A stretch of 40,565 nt of DNA from Hofstenia miamia (GCA_900660155.1 CABFPE010000220.1:852370-892934), one strand, 5' to 3'; shown: positions 12,084 to 24,024, counted from the stretch's first letter. Program-made: numbers and translations. Notes: generated by a model from the letters alone, not told the origin.

Positions 12084-13678
12084 AAGTTTGTTTTTTCCTA
12101 CTGAATGAAAACTTATGGTGTCTAAAAGAGGTGGAAACTTAATATCAGAGTATTTTTCTAAATTTAACTTGTCTCTTCTCACGAAAATCCATTATGCCGA
12201 CACAGATTAGTGATATTAACAATGTATTGCATGATATGTTAAGTATATTACTATGAAAAGAAATTTTAAGGAAATTTCACTTAAAAGTGTGTACAATAAT
12301 TACATCTATAGTTTTTTTCTCCGTTAACCCCTGTAGAGAATTTTCAGGGCATTGTTTTTTAAAGTAACATTATGTAAATAGGGATGCATGCGAACGAATA
12401 ATTTTGGTGAATATATAGCGTGTGTGTGTGTGTGTGTGTGTGCGTTATTACGCAAGGGCAGTATACTCAAGAAGAAAAAAATAAATATAGTTACAACTAT
12501 ACTAAATAAAAAAAGACTATCGCTAAAAATATTTGTGAACACCAGTTGTTAATTTATTGCATTTAAATAAAATATAACAACAGCATTGTGAAAATGGCTG
12601 TATGAAAATATTATGCAATTGTGTACTGTAGCGCGATTGATTTAAAATTGTGAAACATTTGTAAGTAGCAACACAATTTAGAAGTTAAAAAATTTACGGT
12701 TTTCATTTAAACAACAAAAAAGATACCAAATTTATAGATTTGTTACATGCCATAGAGAGGCCTGCAATGAGATGCAACAATATATAGCTATTTAGCATAT
12801 AGAATATTTTCGCAAATGCATAATGTTGCATTAAAGAAACAGAATTTTTTATGTAATTTACGTGAAAAGCGACTGCAAAGCTACAAATATGGCACTTATA
12901 GATGCAAAAATTATTAAATTTTTCCATAGCATAAAATCTTTCTTATATATGTCATAGATTTTGTAAAATATAACTTTGAACTCTCTGAAATCTGAGAGCA
13001 TGTTTGTTGCTCTGCATTTTGAATGCAAAATGATAATTTTTTGTTTCAGAGCATAATAGCGCCTATTTACTGATGTTATTTGCAGGATCCAGTCAGAAGT
13101 TTTAGCTGTAAAAGATATGACTGTGTTCCTTAAAATTAACCTAGTAGAATTATGCTAAAAACCTTTGGTTTCTATCAATTTGCAATGTGAAATGTAGGGT
13201 TGAAGAAAAATATTTTACAAAACTGATAAAAATTTCTTTAATATTTTGTCAGTGTAATTTCTTATATATCAGTTCTAATTCAAATAATTTCATTCTCCCT
13301 TCAAATTGCTTTATTTTAGTAGATAAGTCATCATAAAATAGCAAAAATTGCACAAAACTTTTGCCTAAAGTACTAGTCAGCTATGCTACATGTGCTACAT
13401 CTTTTGCAACATGCAGTGAAAATTTATATAGTACTTATCATTAACCATAGATTTTATGGATATGATATATTTTCAGGATTCTAAGCCCAATTATATTCTT
13501 ACTTTAAATTATTGGTTATGAAATAAAGTTGGTTGGCCGTGATACCAAGCAACAATAACATTGGTAACAATCAGCAGCATAGGTTGGAAATCTTTCATTT
13601 ATCTTTGCATTATTTAAATGTCATATCATGAGTGTGGATAATGAATCTAGAAATTCCAATGAAGATGAGAAAACCTTA
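10368..13678. other. Long stretch without recognised genes
   Basis: I see no protein family, RNA gene or paired terminal repeats in these 3.3 kb. Simple repeats occur: (TA)n at 12053-12081 and (GT)n at 12420-12444. Open frames are 60-75 codons and low in complexity. It could be intron or intergenic sequence. Confidence 0.5.
12420..12444 (+). repeat. (GT)n microsatellite
   Basis: An uninterrupted GT run ending in GTGCG. It is the only GT/CA microsatellite of this size in the window; the others are mostly TA. Confidence 0.9.
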
Positions 13679-14571
13679 GATAATCCTTAAAATCATGAAA
13701 GAGTTTATTATCAAAGGCAAAGTAATGAAATTGTCCACTATGAATATCATAGCAAACCAACCAGAAATTCAGGAAATTCAGAATCACTAACTGAAAAATT
13801 CAAATTGGAAATTTCCTTATGCCAAAATAATTATTCCCTATTGCGTTGTTGTTTAAGTTACTCTTGTCAATAGCGAGATATTATTTACAGTTGTTTAAGC
13901 CATAGTAATATGACATATGTAATCAAAATAAAATTTGAATAATTTGTTAAGCTATACTTTAGCATATGGTAAAAGTATCGAGCACTGCAAAATTACTGAC
14001 TATACAATAATGACAGTTGAATAGTTATTTTCTACTTAATGAACATGGAATTAATCTGTCAACCATTGACAATTCTATTATTTTGTGTAGATTTGATAAA
14101 ATATTTGCTATTCATTTGATTTTTCTCATTGACAACATAATCTGCAACTAAATTAACATTGTCTTTCACATAATATGGAGTTAATTATTGAATATGCGTG
14201 TGCAAACGACATTTTGAATAGAAGGATAAGTATGAATAGTAGAAAGAAAATTTAAAGTGATGTAGTAAAAGAATTGCTTTGAGTAAAAGCTAGTTCAGCA
14301 TCTTAACTTATTTTCAGCTCGGATGTTAAGTTATTTGGCTTTTCAATGATAATTGTTGAGTGAGACCTACACAAATTGTGACTAATTTAAATATGAATTC
14401 TACTTATTAATTTTGGACATGAAAGTATCTGATCGCAATGCCTTAGAATTCTATTCTATCACATTTTAAAATTATTTGAGACCTAGAAGCTTATATCGAT
14501 TTAAACTTTAATGATTATTCACAAAATGTAACTTAAGGCCTTTAGCAAGAACTTTCTCTAAATCTATTATA
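13679..14571 (+). repeat. Direct duplication 2, left copy (893 bp)
   Basis: This block recurs at 14573-15465 at an offset of 894. There are roughly ten differences, including a one-base deletion and a one-base insertion that cancel out. That is about 1% divergence, typical of two alleles. A single N at 14572 separates the copies. No gene was recognised inside. Confidence 0.9.
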
Positions 14572-14572
14572 N
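14572..14572. other. Single-N assembly junction
   Basis: One N lies exactly at the boundary between the two 893-bp copies. Confidence 0.85.
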
Positions 14573-15465
14573 GATAATCCTTAAAATCATGAAAGAGTTT
14601 ATTATCAAAGGCAAAGTAATGAAATTGTCCACTATGAATATCATAGCAAACCAACCAGAAATTCAGGAAATTCAGAATCACTAACTGAAAAATTCAAATT
14701 GGAAATTTCCTTATGCCAAAATAATTATTCCCTATTGCGTTGTTGTTTAACTTACTCTTGTCAATAGCGAGATATTATTTACAGTTGTTTAAGCCATTTA
14801 ATATGACATATGTAATCAAAATAAAATTTGAATAATTTGTTAAGCTATACTTTAACATATGGTAAAAGTGTCGAGCACTGCAAAATTACTGACTATACAA
14901 TAATGACAGTTGAATTAGTTATTTTCTACATAATGAACATGGAATTAATCTGTCAAATCTTGACAATTCTATTATTTTGTGTAGATTTGATAAAATATTT
15001 GCTATTCATTTGGTTTTTCTCATTGACAACATAATCTGCAACTAAATTAACATTGTCTTTCACATAATATGGAGTTAATTATTGAATATGCGTGCGCAAA
15101 CGACATTTTGAATAGAAGGATAAGTATGAATAGTAGAAAGAAAATTTAAAGTGATGTAGTAAAAGAATTGCTTTGAGTAAAAGCTAGTTCAGCATCTTAA
15201 CTTATTTTCAGCTCGGATGTTAAGTTATTTGGCTTTTCAAAGATAATTGTTGAGTGAGACCTACACAAATTGTGACTAATTTAAATATGAATTCTACTTA
15301 TTAATTTTGGACATGAAAGTATCTGATCGCAATGCCTTAGAATTCTATTCTATCACATTTTAAAATTATTTGAGACCTAGAAGCTTATATCGATTTAAAC
15401 TTTAATGATTATTCACAAAATGTAACTTAAGGCCTTTAGCAAGAACTTTCTCTAAATCTATTATA
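14573..15465 (+). repeat. Direct duplication 2, right copy (893 bp)
   Basis: This is the second copy of 13679-14571, starting directly after the N. The 68-codon frame at 14828 exists only because of small differences between copies; in the left copy the corresponding frame is interrupted. That argues against it being coding. Confidence 0.9.
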
Positions 15466-16386
15466 TTGCAGCTAAATATACGTTTATGTGCCTTTGGTAG
15501 GACAAAAAATAAAAACAATATGAATTCGTTCCGAAAATTGAGTTGTAGATTTGGAACAGAGTTAAACATTTTGGTCGCTTCCCATTTAGTTGTTTGCAAA
15601 AAAAACATAAGGTAAATTCAATGAAGATTAATTTTATTGAATTAATTTACTGTTTTCTTTTTCATCTAAAATATATTCACATTATTCTTCAAAATTTTGG
15701 ACTTGGTATGTTTCACCTAGCGTAGATTTTATTATTTCTGAGATTAAGTGCTAGCTAAAATTTTTTTCAGTAAAACCAAGTCGTGATTAACTATATGCAA
15801 TAATAACATGGCTCTCGGTTATGCACGTATATAGCACCACTACAACATGATTTTGCATTTCATATTAATGTGGTTTGCTTAAACATAATATCCACATTGA
15901 CAGTACTAAAACCAACAGTCGTTAATTTGTGATTAAAAATGAATTTTTTTAATTATCAAGCTAAGCTTTGCACCCTAACCGGGGCTTAATCGGGCATCCG
16001 ATGTCACGTTCTATTTTGTTCTGGATATCCGTTTCAATTGTAAATTAAAAATTTAAAACATGTTGAGCAAAAAATACCCGAAGCTGCGTGGGCACAGATT
16101 AGACAAGGGGTGCTAAAAATATGTTTTTGTAGCAAATATCAAGAAATATAGTCAAATTTTATGCGTGTAGCCCTTTCATGATTTAAGATCGTACAAACGC
16201 AAAGATTTTTGAAGACAAAATATGGGCGTTTTTACGTTTTGCGCATGGGGGACTATCTTGACCTTCCGCTGCATATTGAGAAATAATGAAATAACCTGTT
16301 GTTTAAATGTGAATACCTATTAAGTACTCAAGTAGAAATGGAGCAAAGTTTTTCAAATACTTTAAATTAGTTAATTTTCAACTGCA
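15466..16386. other. Non-coding stretch, nothing recognised
   Basis: No recognisable gene, although 15960-16080 is locally richer in G+C than its surroundings. No inverted repeat was found to explain it. Confidence 0.45.
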
Positions 16387-17117
16387 CTACACCTTTTTCC
16401 AATTAAATTGGCACAACTAACATTTAAATTGTCACAACTAACATTAAAATTGTCAAAACTAACATTTAATTTGTCACAACTAACATTTAATTTGTCAAAA
16501 CTAACATTTAAATTGGCACAACTAACATTTAAATTATCACAACTAACTTTTAATTTGTCACAATTGTAAATCATAAATTTAATTACTAATCTTTATTGTT
16601 TTAGGGGTATTAAAATAAAAAATCTTCGTGTTCAACAATTAGAATGTTTTTTTAAATTAGCAATCAAACCCACTTCTCTGACAACTGTATATATACACAT
16701 TGGAAACAAATTATATTTAATTCATATTATGTAATATATACAAATATATATTTATAAAAACAATTGTTGCTTGTTATTTTTGTTTTTGTTGAAACTTTGC
16801 AAAATTTAAAAAACCCTGCTAATTAAATGGAAAAGATGAATCTTTTTTTTAATACCTCTAAAGCAATAAAGATTAGTAATTAAATTTATGATTTACAATT
16901 GTGACAAATTAAATGTTAGTTGTGACAAATTAAATGTTAGTTGTGACAATTTAAATGTTAGTTGTGACAAACTAAATGTTAGTTGTGATAAATTAAATGT
17001 TTGTTGTGACAATTTAAATGTTAGTTGTGACAAACTAAATGTTAGTTGTGACAAATTAAATGTTTGTTGTGACAATTTAAATGTTAGTTGTGCCAATTTA
17101 ATTGGAAAAAGGTGTAG
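16387..17117. mobile_element. Foldback-type element with 21-bp iterated arms
   Basis: The two long inverted arms are 16387-about 16626 and about 16837-17117, with a loop of about 210 bp. Each arm has an outer 28-bp segment (CTACACCTTTTTCC at the tip), then tandem 21-bp units, then about 65 bp of unique inverted sequence. The unit, read outward in the right arm, is GTGACAAATTAAATGTTAGT plus T. The left arm has 7 units (16415-16561) and the right arm 9 (16901-17089). The two-unit difference accounts for the difference in arm length. Iterated units in inverted arms are the hallmark of foldback elements such as Drosophila FB. Because 21 is a multiple of 3, frames stay open: 16371-16574 (-) and 16888-17130 (+) both encode a seven-residue repeat around CDKLNVS. 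No target-site duplication was found. Confidence 0.8.
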
Positions 17118-19431
17118 AAACTTTTTATAGTAATGTAAAATCGTTTGAAAATCTATTACATTATTTAAAATTTCCATAAATTGCTGACTAATTACTTTAT
17201 TTTATAAAAGTATTGCTGAAGGTATTTCCTATTTCCTATTTTTGACAATGTCAATATGTTCAATGCATCAAATTTGGAAATAGAAATATATTGCAAATTC
17301 TACGGGTATTCCTAGCCTTTTCGTTTATTATTGTTCTATTAGCGCCATTGGTAAGTATATATTGATTACTGTTATTATTCCATGTGTGTAGCTAAATATT
17401 TTTGAAAAAATGAACTCAATAATAATGTTCGTCTGCCTTATAGGCACTTACCTCATTGAAAAAAACTACTTAAAGCATTTTTGGAGAAAAAATTTAGTTG
17501 GCTATTGGTTCTAATAACTTTTACAAACAAAATTAAATTGAAACATACAGTCATTACTAAATCACACAAGTAATACATGCTCTTGAAAATTGGTGACATA
17601 CCAGTGATATTTGGCTGCTGTACCTAAAGTTTTTCTTGGGGCTCGGTCCCGCTCAGTACCGATCTCTGTTTGATTCCGATAGTCGTTTAGCATCGATAAT
17701 TTTGCAATCACATATTAAGTTAGATTTTTTCAAATGATAACAAAAATATACATTGTAACTAAGTATAATAAACTAACATTAGCACATCAGAGTAAATGAC
17801 ACTATACTATTCAGTGTATTATAGGCACCGCACACATATATCTACATCTCGATAGTGCCTATATTCTTCGAGAAATGTTTCTATTAATTATTCGAATGAT
17901 AAATACTACGTTCAGAGTGTGATATAGGTAAATTATAAGAATCATATTTTTACTTTGACTTTTAAATATGAAAATTTAAATTGACAAATTGAAACAAACC
18001 ACCTAGCCTTAGCTATGTCATTTTTGGGAAAGAATTAGTTAAAGTAAGTCGAATGTTTCTGTACCTTGTACGTTTATCATTAGGGCCAATAGTATATAAA
18101 GCTACTTTCGCCTTTAGATGATTAATCTAAAAAATTAATTTAATATAATTTGCAATATCTACTTTTTTGTTCTCTTGATATATAAAAATTGTAAATTCTC
18201 AGTATGATAATCTATAATATAATGTATACAATTTGTCCTATTTTCTTTTGAAATAAAAAAAATAATGCTGTGAATTTTGAATATCAACATAATTTCAAGT
18301 TTTGTTGATAAAATTTCCATATTAAAAACAATATTAGTACTAGCACCAACTTAACATTGTAATTTGACTTTGTGTTTAAACTTTATATATAAATATATAG
18401 CAAGTAGAATAGAAACTTGCGGATAGAATATATTGAAATATATTTCCATTACTGCACAAAATCGCGCTCATTCATTTGACAATAATGAAATTTTGAAAGA
18501 GTAGAAAAAATTCAAATTTACTATTACAAAGAGTATTGAAACAAGCGTTTCTGGGAAATATTTTGTCAAAACTTTATATTACTAATGCCTATTATTAATG
18601 TCAATGAGATAATCTAACAAATAGATAAAGTTCCACCTGCTACCTCGAACATAATCGTCTCCGTTCTTAGCAAAAGTTTGGAATTTTAAATTACATGAAT
18701 TAAGATATCTGAGTTCAAAGATAAACTTTCTTAACTTAGTGAGTTTTTAAGACCTCAAATGATATTCCACTGCCCGCAAATCTACCCAATGTTTGATCAT
18801 CTTTCAACGAATTAGCCAATTAATGAATTTTCTACAGGCCAAAATACCAGTAATCTCCTGGGGCTAGGGAAAACATCTAAATTATTTCCAATACATTCTC
18901 ATTTAGTATCAAATATATTCGTATAGCCATTGTTGGTCGTCTGTATTTTTTTTTCATTTGCTGTTACGTATTTTCAAAATAAAGTTATTTAGTTGGAGTA
19001 ATAGTAGTTCTAGTAAATAGCTGGATTTCTCATTAACCGAAAATTTCAGAAAGATTTGCAATTGCTCATGTTATTTTGGTCCAAAAGTAAACATTATTGG
19101 GATGCCCAGTACTCTTTTAGGACAATGGCATATCAATGTTCTGCAAATTATAGATGTAATTTTCGTTACGGTTTTATCAGGTTGTTGCCTTACGTTATCC
19201 CTGAACTAAAAAATTACGAAAATCCTCTAAAAGTAAAAGATATAATTGCTTAAAAATGGCATTATGTTATTAAAAATGAACCACAAAATACATAACAATG
19301 TATTTAGATCACAGTGCATATAGCTGACAAACTAAGTACCAATATTTATGACATTATAAAATTCTTTATTCTGCTAATGTCAGGGTTTGAAAAAATTTAT
19401 ATTGTATTAAAAATTTTATATTTTTATAAGG
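17118..19431. other. Stretch downstream of the receptor gene, nothing recognised
   Basis: This 2.3-kb region lies 3' of the GPCR stop codon on the minus strand, so its right end may hold the receptor's 3' UTR. A small inverted repeat (TATAGGCAC / GTGCCTATA) lies at about 17830-17863. The 65-codon frame at 19056-19253 (+) matches no family that I know. Confidence 0.45.
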
Positions 19432-19656
19432 TTATTTCCCATTTCTTATGCATTCTAGTGTTAGTAATGCAAATAGCTCATTTCTGAATAATTTTATATT
19501 TACAAAATAAATAATAAAATTTAGACAACTACTCAATGATACCATTATTGAGCATATATTGTACCAAACTCCATCAAGATGTATATCATAGCCTTGAGTA
19601 TATAGGATCCATGTAACTTGATCAGGAATCCAGCAAGTAAGGTATGCAATAAGTGT
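19432..19656 (-). CDS. Class A GPCR, last coding exon (TM6-TM7)
   Basis: This exon is preceded on the minus strand by AATTTTAG and begins in phase 0 with ACA, directly continuing the exon at 20083-20789. It encodes 74 residues and ends at a TAA (19432-19434). The start reads TLIAYLTCWIPDQVTWILY, a clear TM6 with the CWxP toggle motif (Cys 243, Trp 244, Pro 246 in the joined numbering). TM7 ends SSCLNFIIYFV, a variant of NPxxY in which Pro is replaced by Phe (Asn 281 ... Tyr 285). A short tail follows (KLFRNELFALL...), resembling helix 8. The exon is too short for a naive ORF search, but the frame, phase and motifs all agree. The cytoplasmic tail is very short, about 24 residues. Confidence 0.85.
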   Translation of the reverse strand, partial: TLIAYLTCWIPDQVTWILYTQGYDIHLDGVWYNICSIMVSLSSCLNFIIYFVNIKLFRNELFALLTLECIRNGK

Positions 19657-20082
19657 CTAAAATTAAATTTTTAGCTAGTATTTAAGTTCACAAAATAATT
19701 TTAGGATTAAGAAGTTAAAGGACAACTTGTTAGAATTAATTAACCCCAAATCTTATATTTGTCACTATATTCTAATCTCTAATAGATGAATTCATCATTA
19801 GATATAAGACGTTGCGAAAATGTCTTCAAGATTGATTTCAATATTTACTTTTACAGAATGTTTGGTCATTAAAATCAAAGTGTAATTGTCAAGAATTTGA
19901 GTATCAAATTGAAAGTGTGTTACAAATTCGGAATCTACACAAATAGATGAAGGGTGTATTTTTTAATTAATTTCTCAATTTGATTAATTCTAAAGAAATT
20001 CAATAAGAATGACAATAAATACTCTATTAAAATCGTGGTATATATCATGCATGAATTTTGCTGTATTTAAGGAATTACTTAC
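19657..20082 (-). other. GPCR intron (GTAAGT...TTTTAG), 426 bp
   Basis: The donor GTAAGT occupies 20082-20077 and the acceptor TTTTAG ends at 19657 on the minus strand. It is a phase-0 intron at the start of TM6. Without splicing, the reading frame would run from TM5 into about 30 unrelated residues and stop at 19990. Confidence 0.8.
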
Positions 20083-20789
20083 AATGATAAGCGTTTTCAA
20101 AATCGCTTTGCTTGCATCACCGCAATTCTTTTTTAAAACAGCCCAATAAATTTTCGAATAACAAAATGTAATTAACGGAATTGGTATTAGCAAAACAGAG
20201 ACAAACGTAGTTATCCCAATAATTTTTTTGTACCCGTCAGAGAAAACTCTAGGTTGAAATATGCAAGAACCATTTTTATAGTGATAAAGAGGAATAATCC
20301 AACCCTGGCCTACTCCAAATCCCATAAAGTAAGAAACTACGCACATAAGATGCATATGCCTGTTATTGACGTGGTTTCTGTGCCAAATAGGGTAACTTAT
20401 GGCGATGTGTCTCTCAATTCCAATCATTAACATATGGTAACCTGAAGCGGTAGCGGCACCCCAAAAGATGAACGAGCTGTATAGTAGGTTGCATACTACT
20501 GGCAGATTCAAAAATACTGAAAAATAATCAGGAAATATGTTATAAATCAGCATGCATATACATGCAATCAGATCCATTGCAGCCAAAGATTTCATTATTA
20601 TTATTATTTTCCCAATGCATTTATTTAATGCCTTTTTGTGAAATAGAATTAGAACTGCACTGTTTCCTGGTAATCCAATTAACACGATACAAACATATAA
20701 ATATTTTATTCCTAACTTTCCTGCTTCATTTGCTATGGGAGAGAGTCCTACTTCTTTAACATTTTCTGTAGAATTAATTGAGGATATTT
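20083..20789 (-). CDS. Class A (rhodopsin-like) GPCR, exon with TM1-TM5
   Basis: This is a plasma-membrane receptor of the rhodopsin superfamily; its ligand cannot be told from sequence. Numbering from the first full codon (20787), the exon gives a short extracellular N-terminus with an NST glycosylation sequon (Asn 5). TM1 carries GNSAV (Asn 42, position 1.50) and TM2 carries LAAMD (Asp 72, 2.50). Cys 99 before TM3 pairs with Cys 175 in extracellular loop 2. TM3 ends in ERH (125-127) instead of DRY. TM5 has Pro 202/204 and Tyr 210. The usual TM4 Trp is not evident. The exon starts after GTTTTTTAG with two bases of a split codon and ends at ATT|GTAAGT, phase 0, joining 19656. No in-frame ATG exists before TM2, so an upstream exon with the start codon is missing from this model. 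The variant ERH and NFIIY motifs suggest a divergent, lineage-specific receptor. Introns and intact motifs argue for a live gene. Confidence 0.88.
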
Positions 20790-21310
20790 CTAAAAAACAA
20801 TAATTTTAGTTTTATATTAGTGCAAAAAGTAGAAATATTAAAAATTGTTCTTACATGCGGGCTACATTGTATAAATAAATCAAAATATTTTCTACGCAAT
20901 TCGAAATGGAGTATACACACAATATATGATACATTTTAATGCAAATACTATTATATAGTATATATATATATATATATTTATTAATTTATTTATTTCTAAA
21001 TTTATATTTTCTCCTTTTGTGTTTGTGTCTGAAATTGGAATCATCCAACAAATAGGGGCAAATTTTGCACGACTTATCAAACTAATTTATGGATTTCATT
21101 TATTTCAATTATATGTCAATGACAACGTTTACAATAATATATTAAAAGAATACTATATTCTTATAATTTTTTTAAAACAATAGCTTAATATTTATATGAA
21201 GGCTTATAGACAATAGTGTTCTTCAAAATTTTATGCGATGGTCGTTTGAATTTTCCTGATTCATGGAAATTCATTGCATAATATGTACTAAATCATACTT
21301 CTTATCAAAA
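20790..21310. other. Region 5' of the GPCR exon
   Basis: It should contain intron sequence leading to an unseen first exon. A donor-like GTAAGA occurs on the minus strand near 20853, but joining there would create a TAA at the junction, so I do not accept it. A (TA)n run lies at about 20959-20978. Confidence 0.45.
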
Positions 21311-22091
21311 CAGAAATGGAAGTAGGGCAGGGCGGGGCGGGTACGGGCAAATTTTTTCTATAGTGGGTACCCATGGAGCAAAAGTGGAGCAAAAATACTT
21401 TTTAGTTTAGAAAGATTGAAGTAAGAGATTGACAATTTTAGAGGTCATAAAAGTATTATTTTCATCAATGTTCTCTGCTTAAAAAATTCGATTTACTTGA
21501 AAGTTTAGTCACATATAGAAAAATGAATTATGAATTACCATTCCTTTTTAGCTCTTGTTGAAACTTTGATTCTATTCAATGATATCAGCAAGATCGTTTT
21601 GATCTGATTTGTAGTCAATAGGCTTTGCAATTACATTAGAAGGAGTGCAATTGTCATTGCATAAATGTATTACATAATGTCTTATAAAAAGCTTTATAGA
21701 GTTAAAATTAAATTTCATTTTGCTAGTAATAATGTAGTTAATAATGTTATTAATATGCATTAACATCACGTTTGTTTTTTATTCCTATTGTTAGTAATAG
21801 TAGCGATGACATTTAAAAAAATGATTCTGTATCTTCTATGAAATAAGGATTCTAAATATTTTAGTGGTGGTGTGGTGTAGAGCAATGAAAATTTTCATAG
21901 AACAAACATGGGGCAGTAAAATATCGTAAGTAGTTTTGACCCAGAATTTTTTAGTAGGCCAATTTGAGGCGGTAGAAAATAAGACGTGGAGCAATGTGGG
22001 GTAGATGTAAACATGTAGAAATGGGGAAGGACACAAATTCTGTTTAGCGGGATAGGGCAGTCTACAAAAATCCGCCCCGCTTCCATTTCTG
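21311..22091. mobile_element. hAT-type MITE, 781 bp
   Basis: The ends are complementary: CAGAAATGGAAG at 21311 and CTTCCATTTCTG ending at 22091. Both ends continue into G-rich (left) and C-rich (right) subterminal blocks such as GGGCGGGGCGGG and CCGCCCCGC. The string ATCAAAA flanks the element at 21304-21310 and 22092-22098, a 7-bp (possibly eroded 8-bp) target duplication. CAG termini and an approximately 8-bp duplication are hAT traits. There is no transposase, so it is non-autonomous. The internal part 21365-21773 is shared with 7079-7468. Confidence 0.75.
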
Positions 22092-22185
22092 ATCAAAATT
22101 CCAAGAAAAAAGTCGGTAAGAATATTTCAGACAAATTTATCATAATAACAATAACAATGATAACAATGGTAATAGTAATAATAAC

Positions 22186-22234
<49 letters not shown>

Positions 22235-23236
22235 TAACACGTAATAATAAGAAAAATATGGAGAATTATAAACAATTCACACCTGATGACATGGAAGAAA
22301 ACACTGCTGTCACTGATGAGAAATTGTGAAATAGCTAAGGTATAATCATCGGAGAACAGAAATTCTATAAAATTTAGGATGAGAAATATATTCATAACTC
22401 GATTGAATTATATCATTTACGCATAATTAAATACATCGAGCATACCTTAAGAATATGAAATGATAACATATTTCATTTCTGAGAAATTTAAATGAAGTTT
22501 GACCAATCAGCAATAATACTGCATTTGATAGGTGCATTTAAAAAGACGTTGACGATTTCTCCTAAAATATCACCAATAAGATGTAACTTGTCACTTAAGC
22601 ATGCAATCAATGTGCATTTTTATTATGATTCAATGTGTCTTGGTATCTGCTTTATAACAAAACTTTATAATCCACGTAATATATATCTTAGGAGAAATAC
22701 TTCTGTATATTGTAACCTTGGTACATATAAGTTTGACGCTCGAGTTGCCATTGAGACTGATTTGATTTGATATTGATTTTCTAATCAATTGATTTGATTT
22801 GATGTTGACTTTCAAATCAATTGATTTGAATTGATTTGAAAATCTCGAACATTTATAAGTCATAAAATACATACTGTGTTGAATTAGATCACATGAATTA
22901 TTTTTCATGGTGATTTACACAATAAATAGAATAAAGGCGATAAATTATTAATAAAAACTCAAAATCCAACTGGAAGTTGCAAAGAAAAAATTTAATTTAT
23001 TCTCCCACATAAAGTTTAGATAAAACTAATCACAAATATTTTGTTTTCTTTAGGTAGAGCGCCCAAGTTTCATTCACACGCCTCATGTGAAGACAAAGAC
23101 GTTCAAATTTAAGAATTGACTGACTATGTATAGTTGAGATATTTTATGAAATTCTCTTCTGTAGTAATGAACCTACTGGATTTGCAAGTAAGCAAAAATT
23201 TAGGATAAATATTTATCAAAATATAAATCTACTGCA
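22092..23236. other. Non-coding stretch with simple repeats
   Basis: It holds an (AAT)n microsatellite at about 22186-22229. At about 22755-22850 a TTGATT-rich segment contains a perfect 16-bp palindrome (CAAATCAATTGATTTG, 22813-22828). No gene was recognised. Confidence 0.5.
22186..22229 (+). repeat. (AAT)n microsatellite
   Basis: Trinucleotide run. On the minus strand it yields a poly-isoleucine frame that is not a gene. Confidence 0.9.
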
Positions 23237-23889
23237 GTGCATTTGACTTCATTGCATTTAACGGTAATGGATGATTGTTCTAAAATGCGATGTGGCTCAG
23301 ACAATTTTCCCTGTGAAAGTCTTAAATCATTATGCAGCTGCGGTAGCACTATCACACATTCTGCAGCTATTCGTTCTATTATTGATACTGGGCGGTCTCC
23401 TAATCTTTGTAAGATTTCGAACTTAAAAATTGTGACAAATCAGACACTAGGAATTACCGTACGATTACTATCTCTATGAAACTATCGTTGCCAAGGACTT
23501 AATAAATGTTTAGTAGGTCTTTGATAGTTGCTCTGTGAGAAATCATTTTTACTGTACTATATGGAAAGGTTCGATCTCGCCTATGTACATCTCCGTTCGG
23601 ATATGTAAATAATCGTACTACAATAACTCAATTCTTTACTTTTTAAGAGGTTTATATATATAGAGTTGTTTCACCTTTTTTCCTATATAACATATCACCT
23701 ACTTCAGAGAATTGGGCATTAGTAGTAAACTGCTGAAGATTATCACTTCATACCTTGGTAATCGATCCCAACGTGTTAAAATTCATACTTTGTCTGACGC
23801 CCTTCTGGTTAATATTGGCGTACACCAAGGATCCATTCTTGGGCTGCTGTTGTTTTTAATCTTTATTAACAATCTCAGGGTGGTGTGCA

Positions 23890-24024
23890 TCAATTCGTTA
23901 GCCTTTTTCTTTTCCGATGATTTGAAACATACTTCTATATCTAGCGAAAAAAAATGNTCAATTCGTTAGCCTTTTTCTTTTCCGATGATTTGAAACATAC
24001 TTCTATACCTAGCGAAAAAAAATG
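23890..24024 (+). repeat. Direct duplication 3 (2 x 67 bp around an N)
   Basis: Bases 23890-23956 recur at 23958-24024 with one difference, separated by a single N at 23957. The copied segment covers the RT SDDL motif and the first bases of the Tc1 terminal repeat. It is again best read as an unmerged contig overlap. Confidence 0.85.

Noticed and set aside
16401..17110. 21-bp repeats as a CRISPR array
   Set aside because: The units abut without spacers, and the context is an animal genome; they belong to a foldback element.
19056..19253. 65-codon plus-strand frame downstream of the GPCR
   Set aside because: No recognisable domain and a typical length for chance frames in this sequence.
20845..20880. 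Donor-like GTAAGA as the end of the GPCR first exon
   Set aside because: Joining it to the acceptor at 20789 would create a TAA at the splice junction.
22093..22395. 100-codon minus-strand frame with a long isoleucine run
   Set aside because: The isoleucines come from the (AAT)n microsatellite; the rest shows no family resemblance.
22813..22828. Perfect 16-bp palindrome CAAATCAATTGATTTG
   Set aside because: It sits in a TTGATT-rich low-complexity segment and has no associated element or gene.
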